DNA of 64,000 bases from Neorhizobium huautlense. GTDB lineage: Bacteria; Pseudomonadota; Alphaproteobacteria; Rhizobiales; Rhizobiaceae. Under the pieces are notes generated by a model that made no database searches, was not told the DNA's origin, and was given only the letters and a program-made list of their open reading frames with translations. The stretch is from assembly GCF_030811685.1 (NCBI RefSeq), contig NZ_JAUSRF010000015.1, positions 1 through 64,000 on the forward strand, in the 5' to 3' direction. The translations under genes were made by a program, and so were the position numbers. Each line of letters starts with the position of its first letter. The stretch's first letter is position 1. Of the stretch, positions 53,406 through 62,012 are shown piece by piece.

Positions 53406-53875
53406 TATACGCCGGTCGAACCGAAGCCGCCGGCGCCGCGGGCGGTCTCGGTCGTTTCGGAAATCTCGGTCACGCGCACCTGCGTCACCGGCGCGATGAT
53501 CACCTGCGCAATGCGCATGCCGCGGGTGATGACAAAATCCTCGTCGCCGAGATTGGCCAGAATGACCTTCACTTCACCGCGGTAATCGCTGTCGATCGTG
53601 CCGGGCGAGTTGAGGCAGGTAATGCCGTTCTTGAGGGCAAGGCCGGAGCGCGGACGGATCTGCGCTTCAAAGCCGTTCGGGATCTCGAACACGAAACCGG
53701 TCGGCACCAGCGTCCGCTTGCCCGGTGCAAGCGTGATGGCATCGTCTTCGGCAACGGCTGCGCGCAGGTCCATGCCGGCGGCGCCGGATGTTTCGTAGGA
53801 AGGAAGTTCCAGTCCGTTGCCATGCGGCAGGCGGAGGAGTTTCAGTTCGGGCGAGGAGGGAGCGTGAATATTCAT
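53405..53875 (-). CDS. dut: deoxyuridine 5'-triphosphate nucleotidohydrolase (dUTPase)
   Basis: 156 residues, trimeric dUTPase type, with all five motifs: GAAGMDLRA, RPRSGLA, the uracil-pocket GTIDSDYRGEV, GMRIAQ and the C-terminal RGAGGFGSTG. It converts dUTP to dUMP. The start ATG at 53875 is preceded directly by AGGAGG with no spacer, which is too close for normal ribosome positioning, yet no other start codon fits the family N-terminus. The downstream GNAT gene overlaps by 1 nt. Confidence 0.96.
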   Translation of the reverse strand: MNIHAPSSPELKLLRLPHGNGLELPSYETSGAAGMDLRAAVAEDDAITLAPGKRTLVPTGFVFEIPNGFEAQIRPRSGLALKNGITCLNSPGTIDSDYRGEVKVILANLGDEDFVITRGMRIAQVIIAPVTQVRVTEISETTETARGAGGFGSTGV

Positions 53876-53972
53876 CCTCCTATTAGGCGGACGGCAACTG
53901 CCGGGGTCAAACACGAATTGAAAGTTATCCACTAAGTCGCTAGAAGGCGGCAACTCAAAGGATTTGACAAAA

Positions 53973-55553
53973 ATGGCCGAAACATTGGCAGAGGCGGTTT
54001 CCCGCCGCCGCACTTTTGCGATCATCGCCCACCCGGATGCCGGCAAGACCACGCTCACCGAAAAGCTGCTGCTGTTCGGCGGCGCCATTCAGCTCGCCGG
54101 TGAGGTCAAGGCCAAGAAGGATCGTATCCAGACGCGTTCCGACTGGATGAAGATCGAACGCGAGCGCGGCATTTCGGTCGTTACCTCGGTGATGACCTTC
54201 GAATATGCCGACAAGGTCTTCAACATTCTCGATACGCCCGGCCACGAAGACTTTGCCGATGACACCTATCGCACGCTGACGGCTGTCGATGCGGCGATCA
54301 TGGTCATCGACGCCGCCAAGGGTATCGAGCCGCGGACGCTAAAGCTGTTCGAAGTCTGCCGCATGCGCGACATTCCGATCATCACCTTCATCAACAAGAT
54401 GGACCGCGAAAGCCGCGACATCTTCGAGATCCTCGATGAGGTGGAAGAAAAGCTGGCGCTGGATACCGCCCCGGTCACCTGGCCCATCGGCCGCTCGAAA
54501 AGTTTCTGCGGATCCTATCAGCTGGCTGAAAACAAGGTGCGCGGTCCAGACAGCGAAGAGGCCGTGACCGTCAACGGCCCGCAGGCCGTCGCGGATCGTC
54601 TGCCGGAAAACGAACGCGCTGCCTTCGTGGATGAAGTCGAACTGGCACGTGAGGCTTGCCGTCCTTTCGACAGGCAGGCTTTCCTCGAAGGCCATATGAC
54701 GCCGGTCTTTTTCGGCTCGGCGCTGCGCAATTTCGGTGTGCGCGATCTCATCAACGCATTGGCCGATTTTGCTCCGCCGCCGCGCGATCAGGTGGCGGAT
54801 ATCCGCACGGTGCACGCGGCCGAAGAAAAGATGACCGCCTTCGTCTTCAAGATCCAGGCCAACATGGATCCGAACCACCGCGACCGTATCGCCTTTGCAC
54901 GCATCTGCTCCGGCAAGCTGGAGCGCGGTATGAAGGCGCGTCTGGCCCGCACCGGCAAGCAACTCGGCCTCACCGCGCCGCAGTTCTTCTTCGCCTCGCA
55001 GCGTCATATCGCAGACACCGCTTTTGCCGGTGACGTTGTCGGCATCCCGAACCACGGCACGCTGCGTATCGGCGATACGCTGACCGAGGGTGAAAACCTG
55101 GTTTTCCAGGGCGTTCCGAACTTCTCGCCGGAAATTCTGCGTCGCGTGCGTCTCGAAGATGCGATGAAGGCGAAGAAGCTCAAGGAAGCCCTGCAGCAGA
55201 TGGCCGAGGAAGGCGTCGTGCAGCTGTTTTCGCCGGAAGACGGTTCGCCGGCCATCGTCGGCGTTGTCGGCGCGCTGCAGCTGGATGTCTTGAAAGAACG
55301 TCTGTCGGCCGAATATTCGCTGCCGGTCTCGTTCGAAATGTCGCGTTTCTCCGTCTGCCGCTGGGTGTCGTGCGACGACAAAGCGGAGCTCGAAAAATTC
55401 GTCACCGTCAAGCGCGGCGATATCGCCCGCGATCTCGATGGCGATCCGGTGTTTCTGGCGCAGGATAGTTTCTCGCTGCGGTATGAATCCGAGCGTTACC
55501 CGGCCATCAAGATGGCTGCCATCAAGGAATATCACGTCGCCAAGGCGGCGTGA
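53973..55553 (+). CDS. prfC: peptide chain release factor 3
   Basis: 526 residues from ATG 53973 (AAAGGA about 10 nt upstream; an in-frame TTG at 53964 is too close). GTPase core: G1 HPDAGKTTLTEKLL, RGISVVTSV switch I, G3 DTPGHEDF, G4 NKMDRE. Domain II and the RF3-specific C-domain (FEMSRFSVCRWVSCDD) follow. RF3 ejects RF1/RF2 from the ribosome after termination using GTP. It diverges from dut across 97 bp. Confidence 0.97.
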   Translation: MAETLAEAVSRRRTFAIIAHPDAGKTTLTEKLLLFGGAIQLAGEVKAKKDRIQTRSDWMKIERERGISVVTSVMTFEYADKVFNILDTPGHEDFADDTYRTLTAVDAAIMVIDAAKGIEPRTLKLFEVCRMRDIPIITFINKMDRESRDIFEILDEVEEKLALDTAPVTWPIGRSKSFCGSYQLAENKVRGPDSEEAVTVNGPQAVADRLPENERAAFVDEVELAREACRPFDRQAFLEGHMTPVFFGSALRNFGVRDLINALADFAPPPRDQVADIRTVHAAEEKMTAFVFKIQANMDPNHRDRIAFARICSGKLERGMKARLARTGKQLGLTAPQFFFASQRHIADTAFAGDVVGIPNHGTLRIGDTLTEGENLVFQGVPNFSPEILRRVRLEDAMKAKKLKEALQQMAEEGVVQLFSPEDGSPAIVGVVGALQLDVLKERLSAEYSLPVSFEMSRFSVCRWVSCDDKAELEKFVTVKRGDIARDLDGDPVFLAQDSFSLRYESERYPAIKMAAIKEYHVAKAA

Positions 55554-55556
55554 CTT

Positions 55557-56147
55557 TCAAGCCTCGTCGAGCTTCAGCTCGGCACGCCCGCTGGTAAGGT
55601 CGGAGATCAGCCGTGAAACGGTTTCGGTCTCCGCCTCCGGTATCCGCAGAACAAGATCGGCGCCTGTCGCGGTAAACTGTTCTTCCGCAATCCCGAGATC
55701 CGTGATTGCCAGAAGTTTTGCTTTCACGCGGGCCAGATCGGAAAACTCGATCCCCACAACGCCCTGAACGGTGGGTTTCACCTCCACCAGCGATGCCGCA
55801 CGCAAACAGGCCGCCGCCGTGCCGCCATAAGCGCGCACCAGCCCGCCACTGCCCAAAAGAATGCCGCCGAACCAGCGGGTGACGATCACCAGAACCTGAT
55901 CCAGCGATTGCCCATCGATTGCAGCAAGGATCGGTTTGCCCGCCGTGCCACTCGGTTCTCCATCATCGGAAAAACGATAGGTCGAGCCTATCCGCCAAGC
56001 CCAGCAATTGTGGTTGGCATCGGAAAAGCCGTGTTCAGCCAGTGCGGCCTTCACCTCCTCCTCGTTGGAAACGGGGAGAGCGATGGCCGCAAAGCGACTA
56101 TTCTTGATGACCTGTTCGAATGTGACGGCTTGCGCGAGCTGGAACAT
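55557..56147 (-). CDS. yigZ: YigZ/IMPACT-family protein
   Basis: 196 residues. It has an N-terminal UPF0029/IMPACT domain (about 10-115) with HNCWAWRIGSTYRFSDDGEPSGTAGKPIL and VLVIVTRWFGGILLGSGGLVRAYG, the two signature blocks. A C-terminal DUF1949 ferredoxin-like domain lies at about 135-190. Eukaryotic IMPACT modulates GCN2; the bacterial role is unknown, with suggested nucleic-acid or ribosome contacts. It converges on prfC with a 3-nt gap. Confidence 0.93.
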   Translation of the reverse strand: MFQLAQAVTFEQVIKNSRFAAIALPVSNEEEVKAALAEHGFSDANHNCWAWRIGSTYRFSDDGEPSGTAGKPILAAIDGQSLDQVLVIVTRWFGGILLGSGGLVRAYGGTAAACLRAASLVEVKPTVQGVVGIEFSDLARVKAKLLAITDLGIAEEQFTATGADLVLRIPEAETETVSRLISDLTSGRAELKLDEA

Positions 56148-56195
56148 GTCCGAGCTTTAGCGGCGCGCTTTCACCGAGGGAAGTGGCGGGCCGGT

Positions 56196-57575
56196 TCAAT
56201 CCGTCGTCAGGTCTTTCAAAAAGTCGTCGCACCAGCGATTGATGTCGTATTCGAGGAGATGGTCCATCATCTCGCTCCAGCGCTGCTTGCGCTCTTCCAG
56301 CGACATGCTGAGGCCGCGTGCTATGGCATGCGCCGTGCCTTCGATATCATAGGGGTTCACCAACAGTGCGCCCTTCAATTCGCGGGCCGCACCGGCAAAA
56401 CGCGACAGCACCAGAACGCCGGGATCCTCCGGGTCCTGTGCCGCCACATATTCCTTAGCAACGAGGTTCATGCCGTCTCGCAGCGGTGTCACGAGGCCGA
56501 TCTTGGCAAGCCGGTAAAGACCCGCCAGCAGCGGCCGCGCCACCGAGCGGTTGACGTAACGGATCGGCACCCAGTCGACCGTGCCGAGTGCTCCGTTCAC
56601 GCGGCCCGCCTGTTCCGCCACGGTGCGCTGCATCTGTTCGTATTCCGGCACTTCCGAGCGCGATTTCGGCGTGACCTGAAGATAGGTCACCTTGTTCTGA
56701 TAGGCCGGGTTCAGTTTCACGAACTGTTCGAACGCGTCGATGCGTTGGGTAATGCCCTTGGAGTAATCCAGCCGGTCGACGCCGATGATCAGGTCGCGGC
56801 CCTCGATGCTGTCCTTGGCCTTTTTTACCATGGCATTGCGCGATGCCTTGACGGCGTATTCGGCAAAAGCCTTGGTCTCGATGGAGATCGGGTAAGCGCC
56901 GCCCTTGAAGGTGCGGCCATAGGTCGAAAATTTTCGGCCGCCTTCCATGCGCTCGCCGATACCTTCGCGCACCAGCCCGCCGCCAAAATTGTCGAGATCG
57001 AAATCGGTGTGAAAACCGACAAGGTCGTATTGCGAAAGCCCGCGCATGATCTGCTCATGTACCGGCATGGCAAACAGCACGTCGGCCGGTGGCCATGGAA
57101 TATGCAGGAAGAAACCGATCTTGTTTTTAAAGCCCATCTGGCGCAGTTCGGCGGCGAGCGGGATCAGGTGATAATCATGCACCCAGATGATGTCGTCTTC
57201 TTTCAGGAGCGGCGCCAGCTTGTGGGCGAAGAAGCGGTTGACGCGAAAATAACCGGCCATTTCCTTGCGGGCATATTCCGCCAGATCCAGCCGGTAATGA
57301 CAGATCGGCCAAAGCACCCGGTTGGCAAAACCGTGGTAATATTCCTCGACATCGGTATCGGTCAGGTCGGTCAGCGCATAGGTGATGTTGCCGCGCTCGA
57401 TGATGTCGAGCTTTTCCGGTTCGCGGTCACCGCTGGAATTGCCGGACCAGCCCATCCAGATGCCGCCGCGTTCCTCCAGCGCTGCCTGCAATGCAACGGC
57501 AAGGCCTCCGGCAGGCGCGTCACCCGCCTTTTTCGGAATGGTGACGCGGTTCGAAACGACCACAAGGCGGCTCAA
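56196..57575 (-). CDS. otsA: trehalose-6-phosphate synthase
   Basis: 459 residues, a GT20 glycosyltransferase. The start is TTG at 57575, fixed by AAAGGA 8 nt upstream and by LSRLVVVSNRV (read as MSRL) matching the family start. Active-site blocks are present: PAGGLAVAL (glucose-6-phosphate loop), IWVHDYHLIPLA, GFFLHIPWP, VDRLDYSKGI with the conserved Arg/Asp/Lys, and LRDGMNLVAKEYVA. It makes trehalose-6-phosphate from UDP-glucose and glucose-6-phosphate. It lies 32 nt downstream of otsB in one operon for the osmoprotectant trehalose. Confidence 0.96.
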   Translation of the reverse strand: MSRLVVVSNRVTIPKKAGDAPAGGLAVALQAALEERGGIWMGWSGNSSGDREPEKLDIIERGNITYALTDLTDTDVEEYYHGFANRVLWPICHYRLDLAEYARKEMAGYFRVNRFFAHKLAPLLKEDDIIWVHDYHLIPLAAELRQMGFKNKIGFFLHIPWPPADVLFAMPVHEQIMRGLSQYDLVGFHTDFDLDNFGGGLVREGIGERMEGGRKFSTYGRTFKGGAYPISIETKAFAEYAVKASRNAMVKKAKDSIEGRDLIIGVDRLDYSKGITQRIDAFEQFVKLNPAYQNKVTYLQVTPKSRSEVPEYEQMQRTVAEQAGRVNGALGTVDWVPIRYVNRSVARPLLAGLYRLAKIGLVTPLRDGMNLVAKEYVAAQDPEDPGVLVLSRFAGAARELKGALLVNPYDIEGTAHAIARGLSMSLEERKQRWSEMMDHLLEYDINRWCDDFLKDLTTD

Positions 57576-57607
57576 GGCAAATTCCTTTCAAAATATCAGC
57601 GGATGGG

Positions 57608-58417
57608 TCAGCGAGCGAGGCTGGCCAGAATGTCGCGAAGCTCCTGTGCGGACGAAAGCAGCAGGGTGGCAGCGGTGGTGCTGCCGTCGGGAAGGGTCTT
57701 GTCGCCGATGCGGATGGAATGCCCGCCGAGTTCGTTGGCGGCGCGAAACATTGCCTCGTCGGTCAGGTCGTCGCCCACGGTAATCGGCAGACGTCCGGCA
57801 AAGGGTGCCTCATTCAGAAAACGCTTCACGGCCTCACCCTTGCTGGCGCGGGCAGGGCGCAGCTCGATCACCATCTTGCCGCGCTGCAGGGAAAATTCGC
57901 TGCCAGCCTTCTTCGCTGCGTTTTCCATCAGCGCATCCAGTTCGGCCTGCCGCTCCGGCGCCTGACGATAATGCGCACCGACGGCAGCACCCTTGTCCTC
58001 GATCAGAACGCCATCCCATCCGGCCGCATTGGATGCGATTTCCGCCTTCAGCGCTTCGAATTCCGGTGTCACCGTGATGCGGTCCACCGTGCCGCTGGCC
58101 ATACGCTGCTCCGCGCCATGCAGGCCGGCAATCGGAAAGCGGTGCGGTTCAAAAAGCCTGTCGGCGTAGGGGAGGGCACGGCCCGTCACCAATGCCAGGC
58201 CGCCGCCGAATTTCTGCGAGACGGCCGCGAGGTTGGACGGCAGTTCCGGCGGCACGACAATGCCGTCAGGCGTGGCGGCCAGATCGATCAACGTGCCATC
58301 GATATCGAAAAAAACGGCGAACCGGTCGAAGTCGCCAAGAAGATCGCATACGCCGGAAGAAGACGGTGAAAGACCGCCATCCTGCGTGGCTTCACGAGTT
58401 TTTGCTTGCTGAGACAT
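57608..58417 (-). CDS. otsB: trehalose-6-phosphate phosphatase
   Basis: 269 residues from ATG 58417. HAD-superfamily phosphatase: motif I FFDIDGTLIDL with the Asp nucleophile, motif II VTGRALPYADRL, the GLHGAEQR cap segment typical of OtsB, and motif IV ITVGDDLTDEAMF. It dephosphorylates trehalose-6-phosphate. The N-terminal ~25 residues are Ser/Gln-rich and variable. First gene of otsB-otsA. Confidence 0.95.
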   Translation of the reverse strand: MSQQAKTREATQDGGLSPSSSGVCDLLGDFDRFAVFFDIDGTLIDLAATPDGIVVPPELPSNLAAVSQKFGGGLALVTGRALPYADRLFEPHRFPIAGLHGAEQRMASGTVDRITVTPEFEALKAEIASNAAGWDGVLIEDKGAAVGAHYRQAPERQAELDALMENAAKKAGSEFSLQRGKMVIELRPARASKGEAVKRFLNEAPFAGRLPITVGDDLTDEAMFRAANELGGHSIRIGDKTLPDGSTTAATLLLSSAQELRDILASLAR

Positions 58418-58673
58418 GCGGTGATAACTAGGTCCGGTCTGCCCAGCGGCAACCCCGCTTGCCCGGAAATGGCCGCACTTATGCCGTTCCGTACGGTACC
58501 GGTCGATCGTGTCCATCGCGCAACACTGTTTATATGCGTTGCAAAATGTGAAGCCTCAACCGTCGTAATTCCGTCACGAATGCTGCTAGGTTAAGCTTTC
58601 ATTAGCCAAATGCGTCGACCCTTTGAAATATGCGCCGCGTCATGTTCGCGGTCTCGATCGGAGCAGTGAACCC

Positions 58674-59480
58674 ATGTGCCGTTGGGCAGCCTATCGTGGT
58701 AACCCTCTTTATCTCGAAGAGCTTGTATCCTCGCCCGCACATTCGCTGATCGAACAGTCCCATTGCGCCAACCGTGCCAAGACCGCCACCAATGGCGATG
58801 GTTTTGGCATTGCCTGGTATGGCGATCATCCGGAACCCGGTCGTTACCGCGATATCCTGCCGGCCTGGTCGGATTGCAATCTGCGCAGTCTCGCCCGCCA
58901 GATCCGTTCGCCGCTGTTTCTGGCGCATGTGCGCGCCGCCACCAATGGCGGAACGCGGCGAGACAACTGTCATCCTTTCGTGCATGGCCGCTGGTCCTTC
59001 ATGCACAATGGCCAGATTTCCGGGTTCGAGCGTATTCGCCGCCGCATGGAAGCGCTGCTGCCCGATACGCTGTTCGATGCCCGCGCAGGAACGACCGATT
59101 CCGAGCTTCTGTTCCTGCTCGCCCTGCATTTCGGCCTGGAGAACGATCCACTCGGCGCAGTGGCGGAAGCCATCGCCACGGTCGAGGATTTTTCGCATCG
59201 TCATGGTGGTGATGCGCTGGTGCGGTTCACCGCCGCCTTTTCCGATGGCGGCCGGCTTTACGCGGTGCGTTATGCCACCGACCACAAGCCGCCGACGCTT
59301 TATGCAGCACCGATGGGCGGTAAATGCGGGAAAACGACGGGTTATTGCCTCGTCTCCGAACCGCTCAACGATGATGTCGATGCGTGGATGGAAATCCCGG
59401 ATGGCAGCGCCATCACGCTCTGCGACGACGGCATGAAGCGGGAAATTTTCGAGCCGAAGCTGCTGTCGGTCGCGGCCTGA
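58674..59480 (+). CDS. class II glutamine amidotransferase (EgtC/YafJ-like)
   Basis: 268 residues from ATG 58674. The second residue is the N-terminal nucleophile: MCRWAAYRG, exposed after Met removal, as in Ntn hydrolases. RAKTATNGDGFGIAWYG, FLAHVRAATNGGTRRDNCHPF and FMHNGQISGFE are glutamine-binding and oxyanion segments of the GATase_4 family. It has no synthase domain, so the partner and product are unknown; YafJ/EgtC-type hydrolases act on gamma-glutamyl amides. Its TGA abuts the opposite-strand stop of the next gene within one TGATCA. Confidence 0.9.
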   Translation: MCRWAAYRGNPLYLEELVSSPAHSLIEQSHCANRAKTATNGDGFGIAWYGDHPEPGRYRDILPAWSDCNLRSLARQIRSPLFLAHVRAATNGGTRRDNCHPFVHGRWSFMHNGQISGFERIRRRMEALLPDTLFDARAGTTDSELLFLLALHFGLENDPLGAVAEAIATVEDFSHRHGGDALVRFTAAFSDGGRLYAVRYATDHKPPTLYAAPMGGKCGKTTGYCLVSEPLNDDVDAWMEIPDGSAITLCDDGMKREIFEPKLLSVAA

Positions 59481-59843
59481 TCATTTTGCGGGCAGGGTGA
59501 TGCCCAGTTCCGTCCGGAGTTTTTTGGTCAGCCCGGCAGCCACCAGCTCGTATGATCTGGTCATGTAATGCGCGATCTCGTCCTTCGATAACGGCGCGCC
59601 AGATCCGATCTCCACCCATTTGCGCTTGGCGAAATAGGGGGCCTGGCCGATGCCTTCGAGCGCGGTCAGGATCTCAAAACTTTCTTCCGAACATTTGACG
59701 ACGATACGCGCCTCGCTATCGCCCAGAAGCGCAAAGGCCTTGTCGCCCACCTTGGCCACATGGCTGTCCCACTGGTCCACGAAACTCGTGCCCGGCAGCT
59801 TTTTCACAAAGGCATCAAAACCGCTTTTCGTGAACAGGCTCAT
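59481..59843 (-). CDS. MmcQ/YjbR-family protein
   Basis: 120 residues, one MmcQ/YjbR (CyaY-like fold, double-wing) domain: LPGTSFVDQWDSHVAKVGDKAFALLG, the ARIVVKCS strand, and KRKWVEIGSGAPLSKDEIAHYMTRSYELVAAGL, which holds the conserved Trp and Ser-Tyr positions. It may bind DNA, but function is unproven. It lies 17 nt downstream of coaBC on the same strand, so probably co-transcribed. Confidence 0.9.
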   Translation of the reverse strand: MSLFTKSGFDAFVKKLPGTSFVDQWDSHVAKVGDKAFALLGDSEARIVVKCSEESFEILTALEGIGQAPYFAKRKWVEIGSGAPLSKDEIAHYMTRSYELVAAGLTKKLRTELGITLPAK

Positions 59844-59860
59844 ATCCGCGCTCCCGTGTT

Positions 59861-61069
59861 TCAGCCGGCAAACCGTGCCGCGATCAGGGCTGCCAGCCGT
59901 TCTGCCACATCATTCTTGGAAAGGTCGGGCCACACATCGATGCCGTCGGCCGCGATGATGTTGACGCGATTGTGGTCTCCGCCCATCACGCCGGTTTCAG
60001 GTGAAACGTCGTTTGCAACAATCAGGTCAGCACCCTTGCGCTCCAGCTTGGCGCGACCGTTGGTCTCGACATTCTGGGTTTCCGCCGCAAAACCGACGAC
60101 GAGTTTAGGCCGTTGCGCATGGTGGCCCACGGTTTTCAAAATATCCGGGTTTTCCGTCAGTGCCAGCGGGGCAGGGGCCTCGCCCGGCTGTTTTTTGATT
60201 TTTTGATCCGCCGATGCCGCGACACGCCAGTCCGCCACTGCCGCCACCATCACGGCGATATCGGCCGGCAATTGTGCTTCCACGGCCCCCAGCATTTCGG
60301 TGGCCGTTTCCACATGAACGGTGGTCACGCCAACCGGGTCAGGGATCGTGACCGGGCCGGATATCAGCCTCACGTCGGCTCCAAGTCTCGCCAGCGCCGC
60401 AGCGATCGAATGGCCCTGTTTGCCGGAGGAGCGATTGGCGATGTACCGCACCGGGTCGATCGGCTCATGCGTCGGCCCGGAGGTAACGATCACCTTGCGG
60501 CCCTGAAGCGGCTTTGGTCCAGCATCGACCATGCCGATCACCGCTTCGACGATCTGAAGCGGCTCAGCCATGCGACCGATACCCGCCTCGTTGCTTTCGG
60601 CCATCTCGCCCGCCATCGGGCCAATGAAGGATATGCCGTCCGCCTTCAGCGTCTCGACATTGCGCCGCGTCGCCTTCGCCTCCCACATCTTTGGGTTCAT
60701 CGCCGGTGCGATCAGAACGGGTCGGTCGGTGGCAAGAAGCACGGCACTGGCCAGATCGTCGGCCAGACCATGCGCCATCTTCGCCATCAAATTGGCCGTT
60801 GCCGGCGCCACCAGAACGAGGTCGCAATCGCGCGCCAGCCTTATGTGGCCGACATCCTGCTCATCCTCGCGCGAAAACAGTTCGGTATAGACATGGCCGG
60901 AAGACAGCGCGCCGACGGCCAGCGGCGTCACGAATTCCTGCGCTGCCTTGGTCATCACCGGCCGCACCTCGGCACCGCGCTCGCGCAACCGGCGGATCAG
61001 GTCGAGGCTTTTATAGGCGGCAATGCCGCCGCTGATGATGAGAAGAATACGCTTGCCCGAAAGATCCAT
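59861..61069 (-). CDS. coaBC: bifunctional phosphopantothenoylcysteine decarboxylase/phosphopantothenate-cysteine ligase
   Basis: 402 residues. The N-terminal CoaC flavoprotein (about 1-180) has ILLIISGGIAAYKSLDL, VLVAPATANLMAK and the FMN/substrate motif PAMNPKMW. The C-terminal CoaB (about 190-400) has VTSGPTHEPIDPVRYIANRS, SSGKQGHSIA, MVAAVADWRV and KLERKGADLIVAND. It converts phosphopantothenate to phosphopantetheine in CoA synthesis. Confidence 0.97.
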   Translation of the reverse strand: MDLSGKRILLIISGGIAAYKSLDLIRRLRERGAEVRPVMTKAAQEFVTPLAVGALSSGHVYTELFSREDEQDVGHIRLARDCDLVLVAPATANLMAKMAHGLADDLASAVLLATDRPVLIAPAMNPKMWEAKATRRNVETLKADGISFIGPMAGEMAESNEAGIGRMAEPLQIVEAVIGMVDAGPKPLQGRKVIVTSGPTHEPIDPVRYIANRSSGKQGHSIAAALARLGADVRLISGPVTIPDPVGVTTVHVETATEMLGAVEAQLPADIAVMVAAVADWRVAASADQKIKKQPGEAPAPLALTENPDILKTVGHHAQRPKLVVGFAAETQNVETNGRAKLERKGADLIVANDVSPETGVMGGDHNRVNIIAADGIDVWPDLSKNDVAERLAALIAARFAG

Positions 61070-61157
61070 GGCTCTGCCCGCTAAAATGTTGGCCGGAAGC
61101 TAAGCCTTTGAGGCAGAAGTTGCAATCGTACGGACTGTACGATGCGGCAATAGACCG

Positions 61158-62009
61158 TCAGGGTCGTCTCGCCGGTGCTGCCGCCTGCGGCGTCACGCCC
61201 GGCGTGGTCAGCTTGAAATCCGCCAGTTCTTTTGGTGTCAGGTAATAGAGCCGGTCCGGCGGTGTCTCCAGCGCCTTTAGCCAGACGCCGGCGCCGATGC
61301 CCATTTCCTCCAGATGCCGGGCAATCCGTGCCGTGGTGGATTGTGCCGCCGACATTGCCTCTTCCGGCGAAGGTCGCTCGCGGCTGCCGTTGAACACCTG
61401 ATGCACGCCGATCACCGCATCCTTTTCCGCGATCCGCATCACGCCGCCAGCAAACACGATCGGGCAGGAGGAAGCGCAGAGCGCCTTTTCCCTGACCCGT
61501 GTCACCAGCTTTTTCTCTCGAATGAGTTTCGACATGGCGATGGCGTCCTCCACCGCGCCACCCGGAGAATTGAGTGCCACCGTTTTTACATATTCGCCGC
61601 GCGCCTCGATCTCCGTTTTGAAACGCTCGGCCGCACCCGGATCGATCGCCCCTTCCGCCAGCAGAACGCCGCCGCCGGTGAGGTTGAAGGTGATCGGCTT
61701 GCGCAGCACTTCGGCGGGGCTTGCCGGTGCCACCGGCGGCGCATGCGGTGTGCCCTCCGTCAGAGCCGGCGGAAGAACAGGCGCATCCGTCGTCAGCGGA
61801 TCGTGGCCGGGCAGGCTTGTATCCGTCCCGGTAGTGGCGACCTCATAGACATCGACGGCCAGAAACGTCACCGCCGCGCCCAGCAGCATGTAGAAGGCCG
61901 TGCGCATGATCGCGCCGTCGTCTATCGACACGAGAGCCTGTTTCAGGCTGCGGCGCTTCTTTGGTTCGGCCGTGACATTGGTGGCGATGGATCGGCTGAA
62001 CTGGTTCAC
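61158..62009 (-). CDS. membrane-anchored ClpP-like (COG3904-type) protein
   Basis: 283 residues from a GTG start (62009). It has a cytosolic basic N-terminus, one transmembrane helix (about 36-55), and a Pro/Thr-rich linker (about 60-100). A ClpP/crotonase-like domain follows (about 105-270). Oxyanion strand NSPGG lies at 147-151. A ClpP-like triad can be drawn: Ser181 in LCASSCP, His203 in GVHQ and Asp252 in PPDRLYYLTPKEL. The His-Asp spacing is 49, as in E. coli ClpP. Two cysteines (178, 182) flank the serine. This group is exported and poorly characterised. It lies 3 nt after the coiled-coil membrane protein gene, so the two form an operon. Confidence 0.85.
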   Translation of the reverse strand: MNQFSRSIATNVTAEPKKRRSLKQALVSIDDGAIMRTAFYMLLGAAVTFLAVDVYEVATTGTDTSLPGHDPLTTDAPVLPPALTEGTPHAPPVAPASPAEVLRKPITFNLTGGGVLLAEGAIDPGAAERFKTEIEARGEYVKTVALNSPGGAVEDAIAMSKLIREKKLVTRVREKALCASSCPIVFAGGVMRIAEKDAVIGVHQVFNGSRERPSPEEAMSAAQSTTARIARHLEEMGIGAGVWLKALETPPDRLYYLTPKELADFKLTTPGVTPQAAAPARRP

Positions 62010-62012
62010 GGA

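Noticed and set aside
55908..57965. 685-residue plus-strand open frame opposite yigZ/otsA/otsB
   Set aside because: It spans parts of three well-supported minus-strand genes. Composition is that of an antisense frame.
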